Source: Candidatus Methanoperedentaceae archaeon
GTDB lineage: Archaea > Halobacteriota > Methanosarcinia > Methanosarcinales > Methanoperedenaceae
NCBI GenBank assembly: GCA_003104905.1
Contig: PQAS01000013.1
Span: forward strand, 1-34,345
Length of the DNA: 34,345 nucleotides
Direction of reading: 5' to 3'
The notes beneath the pieces were generated by a model. It was not told where the DNA came from. It ran no database searches and saw nothing but the letters and a program-made list of their open reading frames with translations. The position numbers and the translations under genes were made by a program. Each line of letters opens with the position of its first letter. The stretch's first letter is position 1. Positions 1 through 7,304 of this stretch are shown piece after piece.

Positions 1-2
1 TG

Positions 3-41
3 GATTTTAGGATTGTGCCCGATGTTATTGAAAAAATATAA
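3..41 (+). CDS. possible 3' end of a gene entering from the left edge
   Basis: An open plus-strand frame enters from the left edge and ends in TAA with the residues DFRIVPDVIEKI. The charged, aliphatic composition is compatible with the C-terminus of a real protein. Twelve residues are too few to assign a family, so this is only a pointer for someone holding the neighbouring sequence. Confidence 0.2.
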   Translation, partial: DFRIVPDVIEKI

Positions 42-331
42 AAAATAATCAATAAATTTCTGGCGCTTCCCGAAGGCCGGTGCAACCGCAAAAACACAAA
101 AAATATTCCAAAGAACAATGGTTGATAATTCTGCGAAAAACGAAACCGCAGATGAATGCCGATTAACGCAGATTTATTGCACGGGTATAAATCATAGACG
201 GCAGGATGTTTTTGCATGTGGCGCGGTGCTGAATTAGTTCGAATCATACCCACCGCAGAGGTTTGCAAAGGTCGGGCGCGCGGGGTGAGAGCGTAATGGG
301 CGGGTCGGGGGAGCGCGTGCCAGATGACGGA
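42..331. other. gene-free stretch downstream of cas3
   Basis: I see no convincing gene on either strand. The stretch carries a degenerate direct-repeat motif at about 143-178 (ACCGCAGATGAATGCC followed by GATTAACGCAGATTTA), in which the CGCAGAT core appears twice. Similar CGCAGATGAACGC-type motifs are dispersed in many genomes (from memory). From about 190 to 330 it becomes GC-rich. There are no CRISPR repeats and no cas4/cas1/cas2 reading frame downstream of cas3. Confidence 0.4.
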
Positions 332-2551
332 TTATGATTTAAATATTCCCCAAAGAGTTGACTCTTCATCCTTCAAAAGACCTAAGTCCTTATTGTAGTC
401 CACACTGGCGAATTTTATATCTTCATCTGATTCGATTAGATTCTCTTTTCTCAATTTAAGGTATTGACCAATACTAATCGAAACAATATACTTCATTGCT
501 TCAAAATATCTTTTATTTTTTATTTCAGTTGTATATTCAAACTTGAATTGTAAAGGGACAACTTCTACCGATTCAAATAGAGAATTAAATTCTTCTTCAC
601 TACGATTTTCATGGATAAACGGCACTATTCTTTTGAAAAATTTGGGGAAAACTCTACTGACAGTATCAAATTCTTCTTTATCTTTTCCCTGATAACCTTC
701 TTTATAAACTTCATCCACAAGTTTTTGAATAGTATTTTCTTCTAAAATATCCTCACTTCTTAGAAGATCTATTGTTTTTACAACAATTTCCTGATTTTTG
801 TAAACAAATTTATCTTTTTCAGATCCTTTTTCGAAGATATAAACGGGACTAATTTTTTTCTTTTCCCATCCTTTCCTATTGACACGGCCAAATCTTTGGA
901 TTAATGCATCGATGGGAGCTGGTTCTGAGTATAATACGTCATAATCTATGTCGAGAGACACTTCTATAGCTTGTGTACCAACAAGAAGATCTAATTTTTT
1001 CAAACTTTTTTCAATTTCTTCTCTATCCCTTAGTATAAAACGCCCATGAATTAATTTGCTTTTTTCTACTTCTTTAGAAAGCACTTTGTATGCCTTTTGA
1101 GCCTGAGAAACTGTATTACATACAATCAAAACTTTTTTATTACCCTCTATATCCGTTCTAATTTTGTCTAAATTATCAAAAATTCCTTCTGGTAAAACTG
1201 TAACTTTATGTCTGGTAAACTCTTTTAACTCTTCTTCAGATAAGGCTATTTCATTTGAAATATTAAGTTCCTGCTCAAACATCTTTTTAATAAAACTTGG
1301 AAGGGTTGCAGACATTATTAGAAAATTCGAATTATAATCTTCTTTTAAGATTTTTAATATTTCAATAAGTAGAGCAGTTGTATGAGCATCATATGCATGA
1401 ATCTCATCTAATATGAAAAGACTGTTCGCCATTTCAGAAAGTTGTTGTTCAAAACCTTTCACGCCAAAAAAGGCTTTAAGAATCTGAAATGGTGTTAAAA
1501 TCTTATAAGGTCTATAAATTTTCTTTGTTATATCTTTAATTTCTTTAGCCTTATCTCTTGACGTAACATAATCCTCTTCATTTGAAAATGTCTTATATAA
1601 GAAATATGCAGCTTTTCCATGTTGAATGCCTACAAGTTCAGTATTTTGAAAATCCTCTTGAAGGCGCTTATACATTGCATTAATACTGGCTGTATAGGGT
1701 AGTAAATAAAAGACTCTCTTAGATCTTTTTTGGTTTTGGTTAGCATGACTCCAAAAAAGAGATGCTTCAGTTTTTCCACTTCCTGTAGGCGAAATTAAAA
1801 ATGCATCACCTTTGGTTTCCAAAGCTATTTCTTGAATCTTTCTTAATTTTGGAAAACGATAAATCGACCTCATATCTTGTATGCCATCTAAAATTTCATA
1901 TTTACCTCCAGAAGAAAGGTGGTCACAGGCTGTTAGGAATCCTTTAAGAAAGATTCCATATTTCCCGTGTAAAGGTGTTAATTCATCATCTTCAATGTTA
2001 ATACAATAAGGCAAAACAACAGTTTTATAAACATCCTGTAATGATTCGATATCTGGAGAGGTAAAATTTACTATTTCAGTCCCTAAATAATGTTTACTGA
2101 AATAAGGTATTTCACCAAAAAGATCTATCAATTCTTGAATATTCGCCTTTATCTCTTCCAATTTTTGTTCATAGCGCTCTTTTCCTACAGGGCTAGGATA
2201 AGTCTGATATTTCTCCCTGATTTCAAGAGCATCTTTATGATGGGTTATTATTGCCATTCCTGTTGCATCATTGAAAAGTTTATTTTCGAATTTTAAAAAT
2301 GATATAAAGCCTGCCGAAAGTATTTCATGACGATAATCCCATTTACTTTTATTTTTGAATATATTCTGGAATCCAACAGCACCTTTTCCAAAATCGTGTA
2401 AGAAAACTGCATAAAAAAGATGTTCCCAAAAATTAGGGATTCCGCACATTTTTGGAATTTCTGGATAGGCTTCTCTAAGGCTCTTAAACACCTTAAGAGC
2501 ATTTTCAGTATGTTCGAATAGTGTTTCATCAGCTTTTGCAAGAAGAGTCAA
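332..2551 (-). CDS. cas3: CRISPR-associated helicase-nuclease Cas3 (HD + DExH), subtype I-B
   Basis: Cas3 is recruited to the Cascade R-loop, nicks the displaced DNA strand with its HD nuclease and unwinds and degrades it with its SF2 helicase. At 739 residues it has both domains. The HD part shows H52-D53 (FLHDFGKG), H75 (YRHE), H104-H105 (ITHH) and a conserved D210-H211. The helicase shows Walker A PTGSGKT (255-261), DEIH at 382-385, SAT at 414-416, and a C-terminal QRFGRVNRKG motif VI. All expected catalytic motifs are present, so it should be active. The start is TTG with AAGGTG upstream (about 2557-2562), 12 bases past the cas5 stop, so it is the last gene of the cas8-cas7-cas5-cas3 operon. 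No cas1/2/4 follows it in the window. Confidence 0.95.
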   Translation of the reverse strand: MTLLAKADETLFEHTENALKVFKSLREAYPEIPKMCGIPNFWEHLFYAVFLHDFGKGAVGFQNIFKNKSKWDYRHEILSAGFISFLKFENKLFNDATGMAIITHHKDALEIREKYQTYPSPVGKERYEQKLEEIKANIQELIDLFGEIPYFSKHYLGTEIVNFTSPDIESLQDVYKTVVLPYCINIEDDELTPLHGKYGIFLKGFLTACDHLSSGGKYEILDGIQDMRSIYRFPKLRKIQEIALETKGDAFLISPTGSGKTEASLFWSHANQNQKRSKRVFYLLPYTASINAMYKRLQEDFQNTELVGIQHGKAAYFLYKTFSNEEDYVTSRDKAKEIKDITKKIYRPYKILTPFQILKAFFGVKGFEQQLSEMANSLFILDEIHAYDAHTTALLIEILKILKEDYNSNFLIMSATLPSFIKKMFEQELNISNEIALSEEELKEFTRHKVTVLPEGIFDNLDKIRTDIEGNKKVLIVCNTVSQAQKAYKVLSKEVEKSKLIHGRFILRDREEIEKSLKKLDLLVGTQAIEVSLDIDYDVLYSEPAPIDALIQRFGRVNRKGWEKKKISPVYIFEKGSEKDKFVYKNQEIVVKTIDLLRSEDILEENTIQKLVDEVYKEGYQGKDKEEFDTVSRVFPKFFKRIVPFIHENRSEEEFNSLFESVEVVPLQFKFEYTTEIKNKRYFEAMKYIVSISIGQYLKLRKENLIESDEDIKFASVDYNKDLGLLKDEESTLWGIFKS

Positions 2552-2563
2552 ACTCTACACCTT

Positions 2564-3190
2564 TTACTTATGGAACCAGACAGCCCAATCCTTTTCTTCA
2601 TCATAGAAACATTTTTCGCTATATTTATAAAAAACGTCCATTAGAAGGTAAGGTTTTACGCCAATTGCCTTACGAGGAATAGTATCAGTAAAATGGGTCG
2701 GCAACGCTTGGACAACGCCATAAGCACCTTTTGTACCAAAAGGCAGAATGGTTTTCCCTAGCTGTATGTTCTCTTTTTCTATTAATTCTACACTTTTGAT
2801 TTCTGATACTTTTGCCAAATCTCCTGAACGCCCTAAAACTAAAGGATAATGAGGTTGCTTGAAATTCTTTTCAAATTCCAATTTATCGAGGTATAAATAG
2901 AGTACAGGTTTGAATAAGAATTCTCTTTTTACGACATTTGATTTTGCGATAAGTCCTAAACTAAGTTCATATATTACTTCAAGATCTATAGCTTTGCTCT
3001 CACTGTCGAATACGTAACCTATAGACACGTCCTTAGGTTGTACCACCTCCCCTTTGGCTGCTGAGATTAAACCGTATACTGTACTCAAAGGTGGAACTGG
3101 AAGAGTAGGCTGGAATCCACTAATAAAACTTGGATATCTAAAGGAGGCAGTCCAGCCTTCTATCTTGACTCTGAGTACTTCCATATTCAT
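2564..3190 (-). CDS. cas5: Cascade subunit Cas5 (Cas5t-like), subtype I-B
   Basis: Cas5 is a RAMP-fold subunit that caps the 5' handle of the crRNA in the Cascade complex and holds the large subunit. The 208-residue protein has the typical N-terminus (VLRVKIEGWTASFRYP), the PVPPLSTVYGLISAA segment and a YPLVLGRSGDLA motif usual for Cas5 (about residues 115-127). The length is ordinary for the family. Its ATG overlaps the cas7 stop by four bases (ATGA), implying translational coupling; an alternative ATG lies two codons inside. In I-B systems with a separate Cas6, Cas5 is not the processing nuclease, which agrees with the cas6 gene at 6410-7147. Confidence 0.92.
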   Translation of the reverse strand: MNMEVLRVKIEGWTASFRYPSFISGFQPTLPVPPLSTVYGLISAAKGEVVQPKDVSIGYVFDSESKAIDLEVIYELSLGLIAKSNVVKREFLFKPVLYLYLDKLEFEKNFKQPHYPLVLGRSGDLAKVSEIKSVELIEKENIQLGKTILPFGTKGAYGVVQALPTHFTDTIPRKAIGVKPYLLMDVFYKYSEKCFYDEEKDWAVWFHK

Positions 3191-4191
3191 CCAATAAGCG
3201 GAGGGATTTTTTCTGTAAAGGATTCTACAATCTCATTTATAGACCCGTAGATGATCTTCTTTCCATCTTGTGGTTTATATTTTTCTACAAGTTTTCTGAT
3301 ATCATCATCTAATTCATCCATGAATCCCTTTCTTCTACCAATGTATATATCAGTTAGGAGATTTTCAGAATAGTCTTTGATGACCTCTTCTAATGCATCA
3401 AGACTTACGATTGCTTCACCATTATCTTCCTTAGCTAAATTCATAAAAATATGATTTCCGCAATCAAGAGCTGCCAACACTAATAATTTTGGGGTAACAT
3501 CCGTAAGATGTGATGACTGTTTTGCACCGCCATTAATGTAAGGCAAAACAGCAATTGTTTCTGTTGCTCTTTTTATCCTCACTTCTTTAGGCATGATCCA
3601 CCTGTTGCCATCTTTTTTTGCTCCAGTCTTTTGAGCAATTTCTTCAAGTTGAGGGTACATGTTTTTGTAACCAGTATTTTCAGTTGAATAAAATACACCA
3701 ATGTTGTCTAAATCAATAGAAAATATTCCCTTCAGAACTGTGGAGTAGAATTGATGCTCATATGGCACTGGGTCTCCTTCGTGGCGTGCCATAACACCAA
3801 AATCATCTGTTGGTATTTGCCCAATAACTGAAACAAGCGGCGAGTTCTTCAAAATTGAACTTCGTGTTACAGTTCCACCATCCTTTTTTTTGAGCGCTCT
3901 CATGTATCCAAAAACATCATCATCCTCATACTCTACTGGATTAGCATTAGTAAATGCAACTTTTTCTTCTCTGGTTATTGGTGACAATTTCCAACCAAAT
4001 CTTTTTTGCATAGTATCCCGCCACCAATACCTTAAAGCCTGCCCAGAAACGTAAGGATAAACTGCTCTGCCTTTTCTAATTGTCTTTACTTTAACTATAT
4101 TTGCTGTTCTTTCGCCAGCATCACTTCCAGCATTATTAAGTGCTGAGTGCGGCGCATCTACGAACATAAAGCCCATTATATTCTTAGTCAT
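3187..4191 (-). CDS. cas7: Cascade backbone subunit Cas7 (Cst2/DevR family), subtype I-B
   Basis: Cas7 forms the helical backbone that coats the crRNA spacer. The protein has the Cst2/DevR N-terminus with conserved APHSALNNAG, a YPYVSGQALRYWWRD segment near residue 55, and a late INGGAKQSSHLTDVTP stretch; these identify the family by eye. I place the start at ATG 4191 (MTKNIMGF, 334 residues). The frame stays open a further 11 codons into cas8, but 4191 has GGAGG about 10 bases upstream and overlaps the cas8 stop by eight bases (ATGACTAA), a normal coupled arrangement. It overlaps cas5 by ATGA. Confidence 0.93.
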   Translation of the reverse strand: MTKNIMGFMFVDAPHSALNNAGSDAGERTANIVKVKTIRKGRAVYPYVSGQALRYWWRDTMQKRFGWKLSPITREEKVAFTNANPVEYEDDDVFGYMRALKKKDGGTVTRSSILKNSPLVSVIGQIPTDDFGVMARHEGDPVPYEHQFYSTVLKGIFSIDLDNIGVFYSTENTGYKNMYPQLEEIAQKTGAKKDGNRWIMPKEVRIKRATETIAVLPYINGGAKQSSHLTDVTPKLLVLAALDCGNHIFMNLAKEDNGEAIVSLDALEEVIKDYSENLLTDIYIGRRKGFMDELDDDIRKLVEKYKPQDGKKIIYGSINEIVESFTEKIPPLIG

Positions 4192-5554
4192 TATTTTTCT
4201 CCTCCATAACTTCTTCTTCAACAATTAATTCAGATAATAATTCTTTCTGCTCAACGAGCCAATCATGAAGATTTTCATACACCCTGAATATCAACAAGTC
4301 TTGAGTTTCTTTCCAACCTAAATATCCATCGGGAAAAAGATCAGTCACAAACTCATCCAGTGTAAAAAGTGCCTTATTAGAACTCTTCTTAACTCTATCC
4401 TTTTCAATAAGCCTTAAAATATTTCTAAGAGTTTCATATTTTTTTGCCTGCTCAAGTTGATTTAATCTTTTTATATTTTGAGTATTTTTTATATATTCTG
4501 ATAATTCATCTCCGACTCTTTTAAGAGTCTCAAGCCTCTTTTTTTCCATCATTCTTACCTCCTTTAAATAGTATGACAAAAGATCCCAGTCACCATAAGC
4601 TGTTTTTTCTTTATGGTCGATAAAAAATCGTGTAATGGATATCCCATTTAAGAGATTATCATAGACTTGATTTATTTTATTCTTATATTCTTCTTCGTCC
4701 TTGACTTTGTTCCAATCCACATATACATAACCTCTTTTTAATATTCGTTTCCAATCTGCATATTTTGGATGCTGTTTAAGATATGCTATAAATCTAAATA
4801 CTGGTGTTGGTAGATTGTAAACATTCAAGTCTGGACCCTGTATAAAGTTAGTGAAATGATACAATGATATCGAAGGTTTTTCATCTTGCCATCTTTCGTC
4901 ATATTTAGTTATGATATTTTGAATGATATGGAACAATGCATTTCTTGGATTTTTGTAATTTTCGTCAAAGCACCCCGTAAAATCCTTCATCAATATTTGC
5001 CTTCTAATATCTTGTATTGCATCTTTTGACCAGAGCCGCATGACTTTGCCTGAGTTAGAATGCAACAGCAGAAGTTTTACACATGAATACATGACAAGAG
5101 GTGAAAACTGAACTGCTAGGGTGCAGGAAGGACAATAATCAGCCCCTGGTTGACCAAAAGGGAAATAATTAATTAATCCACCAGAACCAATTAATGGAAT
5201 TTCAGTTTTTGTCCTAATTACTTTTACATCGCGTCTGCCACAACTAATACAGTTTCCTGAATCATTAATGGGTTCAACTTCTTCTATAAGATTATTTAGG
5301 AATTCTTTTAGTCGGCTTTCTTTGTCTTTTACTGATGGATTTGTTATTGGATTGTTCGGAAATATTGAATATATGCTTTTAGACCAAGCTGAGGTTAAAT
5401 ATAACGGAGTTATATCTTTAGCTATTCTCTTTAAATCTTCTTTATTCAGTTCTTCAGGTTTCCCTTTTTCCACCCATCCGCATATAGCCCATATTCCAGC
5501 ATCAACAAATGGATTTCCAGTGAACTGATAAATGATACTATTATTTAATTTCAT
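4184..5554 (-). CDS. cas8b1: Cascade large subunit Cas8b1 (Cst1 family), subtype I-B Tneap
   Basis: The large subunit recognises the PAM and helps load Cas3. This 456-residue protein starts with the Cst1 hallmark GNPFVDAGIWAICGW (residues 13-27) and carries a zinc-finger-like four-cysteine pattern: C102-x2-C105 and C141-x2-C144. The C-terminal third is charged and helical (KKRLETLKRVGDELSEYI region). Together with Cst2-type Cas7 this marks the Tneap branch of subtype I-B rather than the Cas8b/Csh1 branch. It is the first well-supported gene of the cas8-7-5-3 operon. No clear Shine-Dalgarno precedes its ATG, and the upstream 230 bases hold two doubtful small ORFs. Confidence 0.92.
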   Translation of the reverse strand: MKLNNSIIYQFTGNPFVDAGIWAICGWVEKGKPEELNKEDLKRIAKDITPLYLTSAWSKSIYSIFPNNPITNPSVKDKESRLKEFLNNLIEEVEPINDSGNCISCGRRDVKVIRTKTEIPLIGSGGLINYFPFGQPGADYCPSCTLAVQFSPLVMYSCVKLLLLHSNSGKVMRLWSKDAIQDIRRQILMKDFTGCFDENYKNPRNALFHIIQNIITKYDERWQDEKPSISLYHFTNFIQGPDLNVYNLPTPVFRFIAYLKQHPKYADWKRILKRGYVYVDWNKVKDEEEYKNKINQVYDNLLNGISITRFFIDHKEKTAYGDWDLLSYYLKEVRMMEKKRLETLKRVGDELSEYIKNTQNIKRLNQLEQAKKYETLRNILRLIEKDRVKKSSNKALFTLDEFVTDLFPDGYLGWKETQDLLIFRVYENLHDWLVEQKELLSELIVEEEVMEEKNND

Positions 5555-5565
5555 TTTATCTATTA

Positions 5566-5787
5566 TTAATTCTTAGTTGATAATTCACGCTTTAGGTATC
5601 CTTTTTTAGTTTTAATATTTGGATTATTATATTTAATTCTACCATCGATTCTTGTTTGTTCAAACAATATGTTAAGTGGCAGACTATAAAATAAGTCCAT
5701 TTCGGGATTGAAAAATATTAAGTTGATATAAAAAATGAGCCTGCCAACATAATATTTTAAATAAAAGAATTTTTTGATTTTAATCAC
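5566..5787 (-). CDS. doubtful 73-residue ORF upstream of cas8b1
   Basis: This GTG-initiated frame encodes an AT-rich, lysine-, tyrosine- and phenylalanine-rich peptide (starts MIKIKKFFYLKYY) with a short hydrophobic stretch near residues 12-26. It matches no family I know. Its start overlaps the end of the frame at 5780-5893, and it ends 11 bases before cas8b1. It may simply be open by chance in AT-rich leader DNA. I keep it because its position within the transcript makes it a candidate leader peptide. Confidence 0.25.
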   Translation of the reverse strand: MIKIKKFFYLKYYVGRLIFYINLIFFNPEMDLFYSLPLNILFEQTRIDGRIKYNNPNIKTKKGYLKRELSTKN

Positions 5788-5893
5788 TTAATTCACTTCC
5801 CCTCCCCATCCCCTCCAAAACCAGCAGCGTCATGCCCCCGCTTATCTGAAGAAGCCCCTGCTTCGAGTTTGCATCCTTTTTCTCCACCATCAT
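5780..5893 (-). CDS. small 37-residue ORF directly behind a promoter, cas8 leader
   Basis: The frame begins with tandem ATGs (5893, 5890) and reads MMVEKKDANSKQGLLQISG then GMTLLVLEGMGRGSELSD. It is GC-richer than the surrounding cas DNA. A good archaeal TATA box (minus strand GTTTATAATC at 5925-5916) lies about 25-30 bases upstream, so the transcript could be leaderless and start on this codon. The next GTG frame overlaps its end by eight bases. I recognise no domain. It could be a real small protein, a leader, or a fragment of a decayed gene. Confidence 0.35.
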   Translation of the reverse strand: MMVEKKDANSKQGLLQISGGMTLLVLEGMGRGSELSD

Positions 5894-5915
5894 ATACTCT
5901 TAAAATTAGCTCCAA

Positions 5916-5931
5916 GATTATAAACCTTTTT
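5916..5931 (-). promoter_or_regulatory. archaeal promoter for the cas8-7-5-3 transcript
   Basis: On the minus strand an A-rich BRE-like run is followed by GGTTTATAATC, a good TATA-box match. The predicted transcription start (about 25 bases downstream) falls near 5893-5897, essentially on the ATG of the 37-residue frame. It is the best promoter candidate between cas6 and cas8b1 and suggests that cas8-cas3 can be transcribed independently of cas6. Confidence 0.45.
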
Positions 5932-6060
5932 GGAGCGCGGTGAAACTATTCTTGTCACATCTCTCATTTTGTGAAAATAACCAATACATGTACAGCTATT
6001 GATTTCATGCAACCGATGATCATACAGAAAACTCCGCCATCGGCGGCGCGTCCCCGAGGT

Positions 6061-6077
6061 CTGGGGTCGCACCCCAG
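6061..6077. repeat. GC-rich perfect hairpin palindrome
   Basis: CTGGGGT-CGC-ACCCCAG forms a perfect 7-bp GC-rich stem with a three-base loop, set within a GC-rich patch (about 6041-6083) in otherwise AT-rich DNA. It lies about 40 bases downstream of the broken nucleotidyltransferase gene, so it may act as a transcript end or processing structure, or be the remnant of a mobile or REP-like element. Confidence 0.5.
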
Positions 6078-6118
6078 CGCCGTAAAGCTGAAAAAGACAA
6101 AACGCTTTAATGGTACGC

Positions 6119-6423
6119 TCAACCTGTGATCTCTATTCCTTCCTTCAGCGCCTGGCTAACGATGCTGACCTGCTTCCTGAGATCATTGAATTCTTCAGGG
6201 GTATAGCACAGAAAATCAACCCAGTCCAAATCCAAATAGAACCGCACAGGTCTTTTCAGGGCGCTTTTCCCTTCAAATTCCCTGCTGACTAAATCAAGTC
6301 GATATCGCTATCCTCACCCTCATCTCCCCGCGCAAAAGATCCAAAAAGAATTGCTTTTTCCACAATGTGTTTTCTAATGAACATTTTAAGCTCACTCAAA
6401 ATTTCAATTCTATCTTTGTCCAT
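6119..6423 (-). pseudogene. frameshifted MNT-type nucleotidyltransferase (minimal NTase, antitoxin-like)
   Basis: Minimal nucleotidyltransferases (MNT) usually pair with HEPN proteins in toxin-antitoxin modules. The first 44 residues (from ATG 6423) contain the family signature: ILFGSFARG, then DSDIDLI, which supplies the paired metal-binding aspartates. A TAG at 6291-6289 follows directly. In the adjacent frame the protein continues VSREFEGKSALKRP, then DLDWVDFLCYTPEEF, and ends EGIEITG before TGA at 6121-6119. Restoring one base (ATT-TA-GTC to ATT-GTA-GTC) gives one continuous protein of about 101 residues, the normal size. The start overlaps the cas6 3' end by 14 bases. No HEPN partner follows. 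An assembly error of one base cannot be excluded. Confidence 0.8.
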
Positions 6424-7147
6424 CAGGCTTAACATCCACACACCCGAACCCCATCGCGTTCTTCTCACCAAGACCAGCCTCATAGGCGAACTTCAAAAGC
6501 TCAGGGCTTGCCTGGATTCGCAGGCTCATGAGATTGCAGCGCCTGTAGCCTTCTGATATTTTGATACGCTTTGGCTTGATGTCCGCAGTCTCAATTATAT
6601 CGAAATGATCAACGGGTGCTTTACCATAATATTCATTGAATCGTTCCACCAGATTCCTGTGGAGGTTCTCGTAGAACTTTGGCTCAGTCGGGTAAAGATC
6701 TATCTCACGAAGGTCTTCATTCTCCTTTCTCATGGTCTTAACATATATGGGCGAAAGGGTTTGGAACCAGCATTCATCACCAAATGAGACCTCTTGCAGT
6801 ATCTCAATGCGCTCGATCGCAAAATCCACCTTACCGCTGGGGCCATCCAGGTAGAATTCCGGTTTCTGGAGAAGCCCTTCGGCAAAACTTTTGATAAATC
6901 TATCGTCGGGTGAAGACAAAATAAAAAAAGCCCTCTCAAAACACAGGCCTGATTTGCCGGGTTTTCTATTCATCAGCATGAGATTTGAAAATGTGTAGAA
7001 TTTAAATCCCTGATGGGCATGTGTCTCATTAGCCAGCTTGATATCCGCATTTGCAAGTTTGAAGTAGAGCATAGAAGCTAAGCCATACTGATAATCGAAA
7101 TTAACAGGCAAGAGTGAAAGGTTTTTAACGGTTATTTTGCTTCTCAA
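6410..7147 (-). CDS. cas6: CRISPR pre-crRNA processing endoribonuclease Cas6
   Basis: Cas6 cuts the CRISPR transcript within each repeat and, in I-B systems, can stay bound to the crRNA 3' end. The 245-residue protein has the double-ferredoxin RAMP layout: an N-terminal region with candidate catalytic histidines H43 and H45 (ETHAHQGFKFYTFS), and the C-terminal glycine-rich loop GLGEKNAMGFGCV (225-237) typical of Cas6. The start is TTG at 7147 with GGAG eight bases upstream; a TATA-like ACTATAAATG sits about 45 bases further out. It is separated from the rest of the cas operon by about 0.85 kb, and its end overlaps the broken MNT gene. Confidence 0.9.
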   Translation of the reverse strand: MRSKITVKNLSLLPVNFDYQYGLASMLYFKLANADIKLANETHAHQGFKFYTFSNLMLMNRKPGKSGLCFERAFFILSSPDDRFIKSFAEGLLQKPEFYLDGPSGKVDFAIERIEILQEVSFGDECWFQTLSPIYVKTMRKENEDLREIDLYPTEPKFYENLHRNLVERFNEYYGKAPVDHFDIIETADIKPKRIKISEGYRRCNLMSLRIQASPELLKFAYEAGLGEKNAMGFGCVDVKPDGQR

Positions 7148-7254
7148 TTTAAATTCTCCATTTTATTTGAATTATTTCAATCCCTTATCATTTATAGTTG
7201 TATAGTTGTACTTTTTGTTTCTGTTGCTCCAAAAAACATACACCACATATCTGG

Positions 7255-7268
7255 AAAAGGATTTAAAC
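7255..7268 (+). promoter_or_regulatory. archaeal promoter of the flavoprotein-macrodomain operon
   Basis: AAAAGG (BRE-like) followed by ATTTAAAC at 7261-7268 is a good BRE/TATA pair. Transcription would begin near 7290, giving a leader of about 15 bases that contains GGGGTG just before the TTG start at 7305. cas6 diverges from the same 157-bp intergenic region. Confidence 0.5.
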
Positions 7269-7304
7269 CAATAAGCAAATACTTTCATTAAATGGGGTGT
7301 TCAA

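Noticed and set aside
1-331. CRISPR array next to cas3
   Set aside because: No repeat of 25-40 bases recurs with regular spacing; only a short degenerate CGCAGAT doublet is present.
4192-4224. 11-codon N-terminal extension of Cas7
   Set aside because: ATG 4191 has GGAGG upstream, overlaps the cas8 stop in a coupled way, and gives the normal family N-terminus.
5890-6072. Minus-strand 60-codon frame upstream of the cas8 promoter
   Set aside because: Arginine/serine-rich product without family resemblance, no ribosome-binding site, crosses the TATA box and the 37-residue frame.
6110-6292. Plus-strand 60-codon frame
   Set aside because: It is antisense to the second half of the MNT pseudogene, whose minus-strand product matches a known family.
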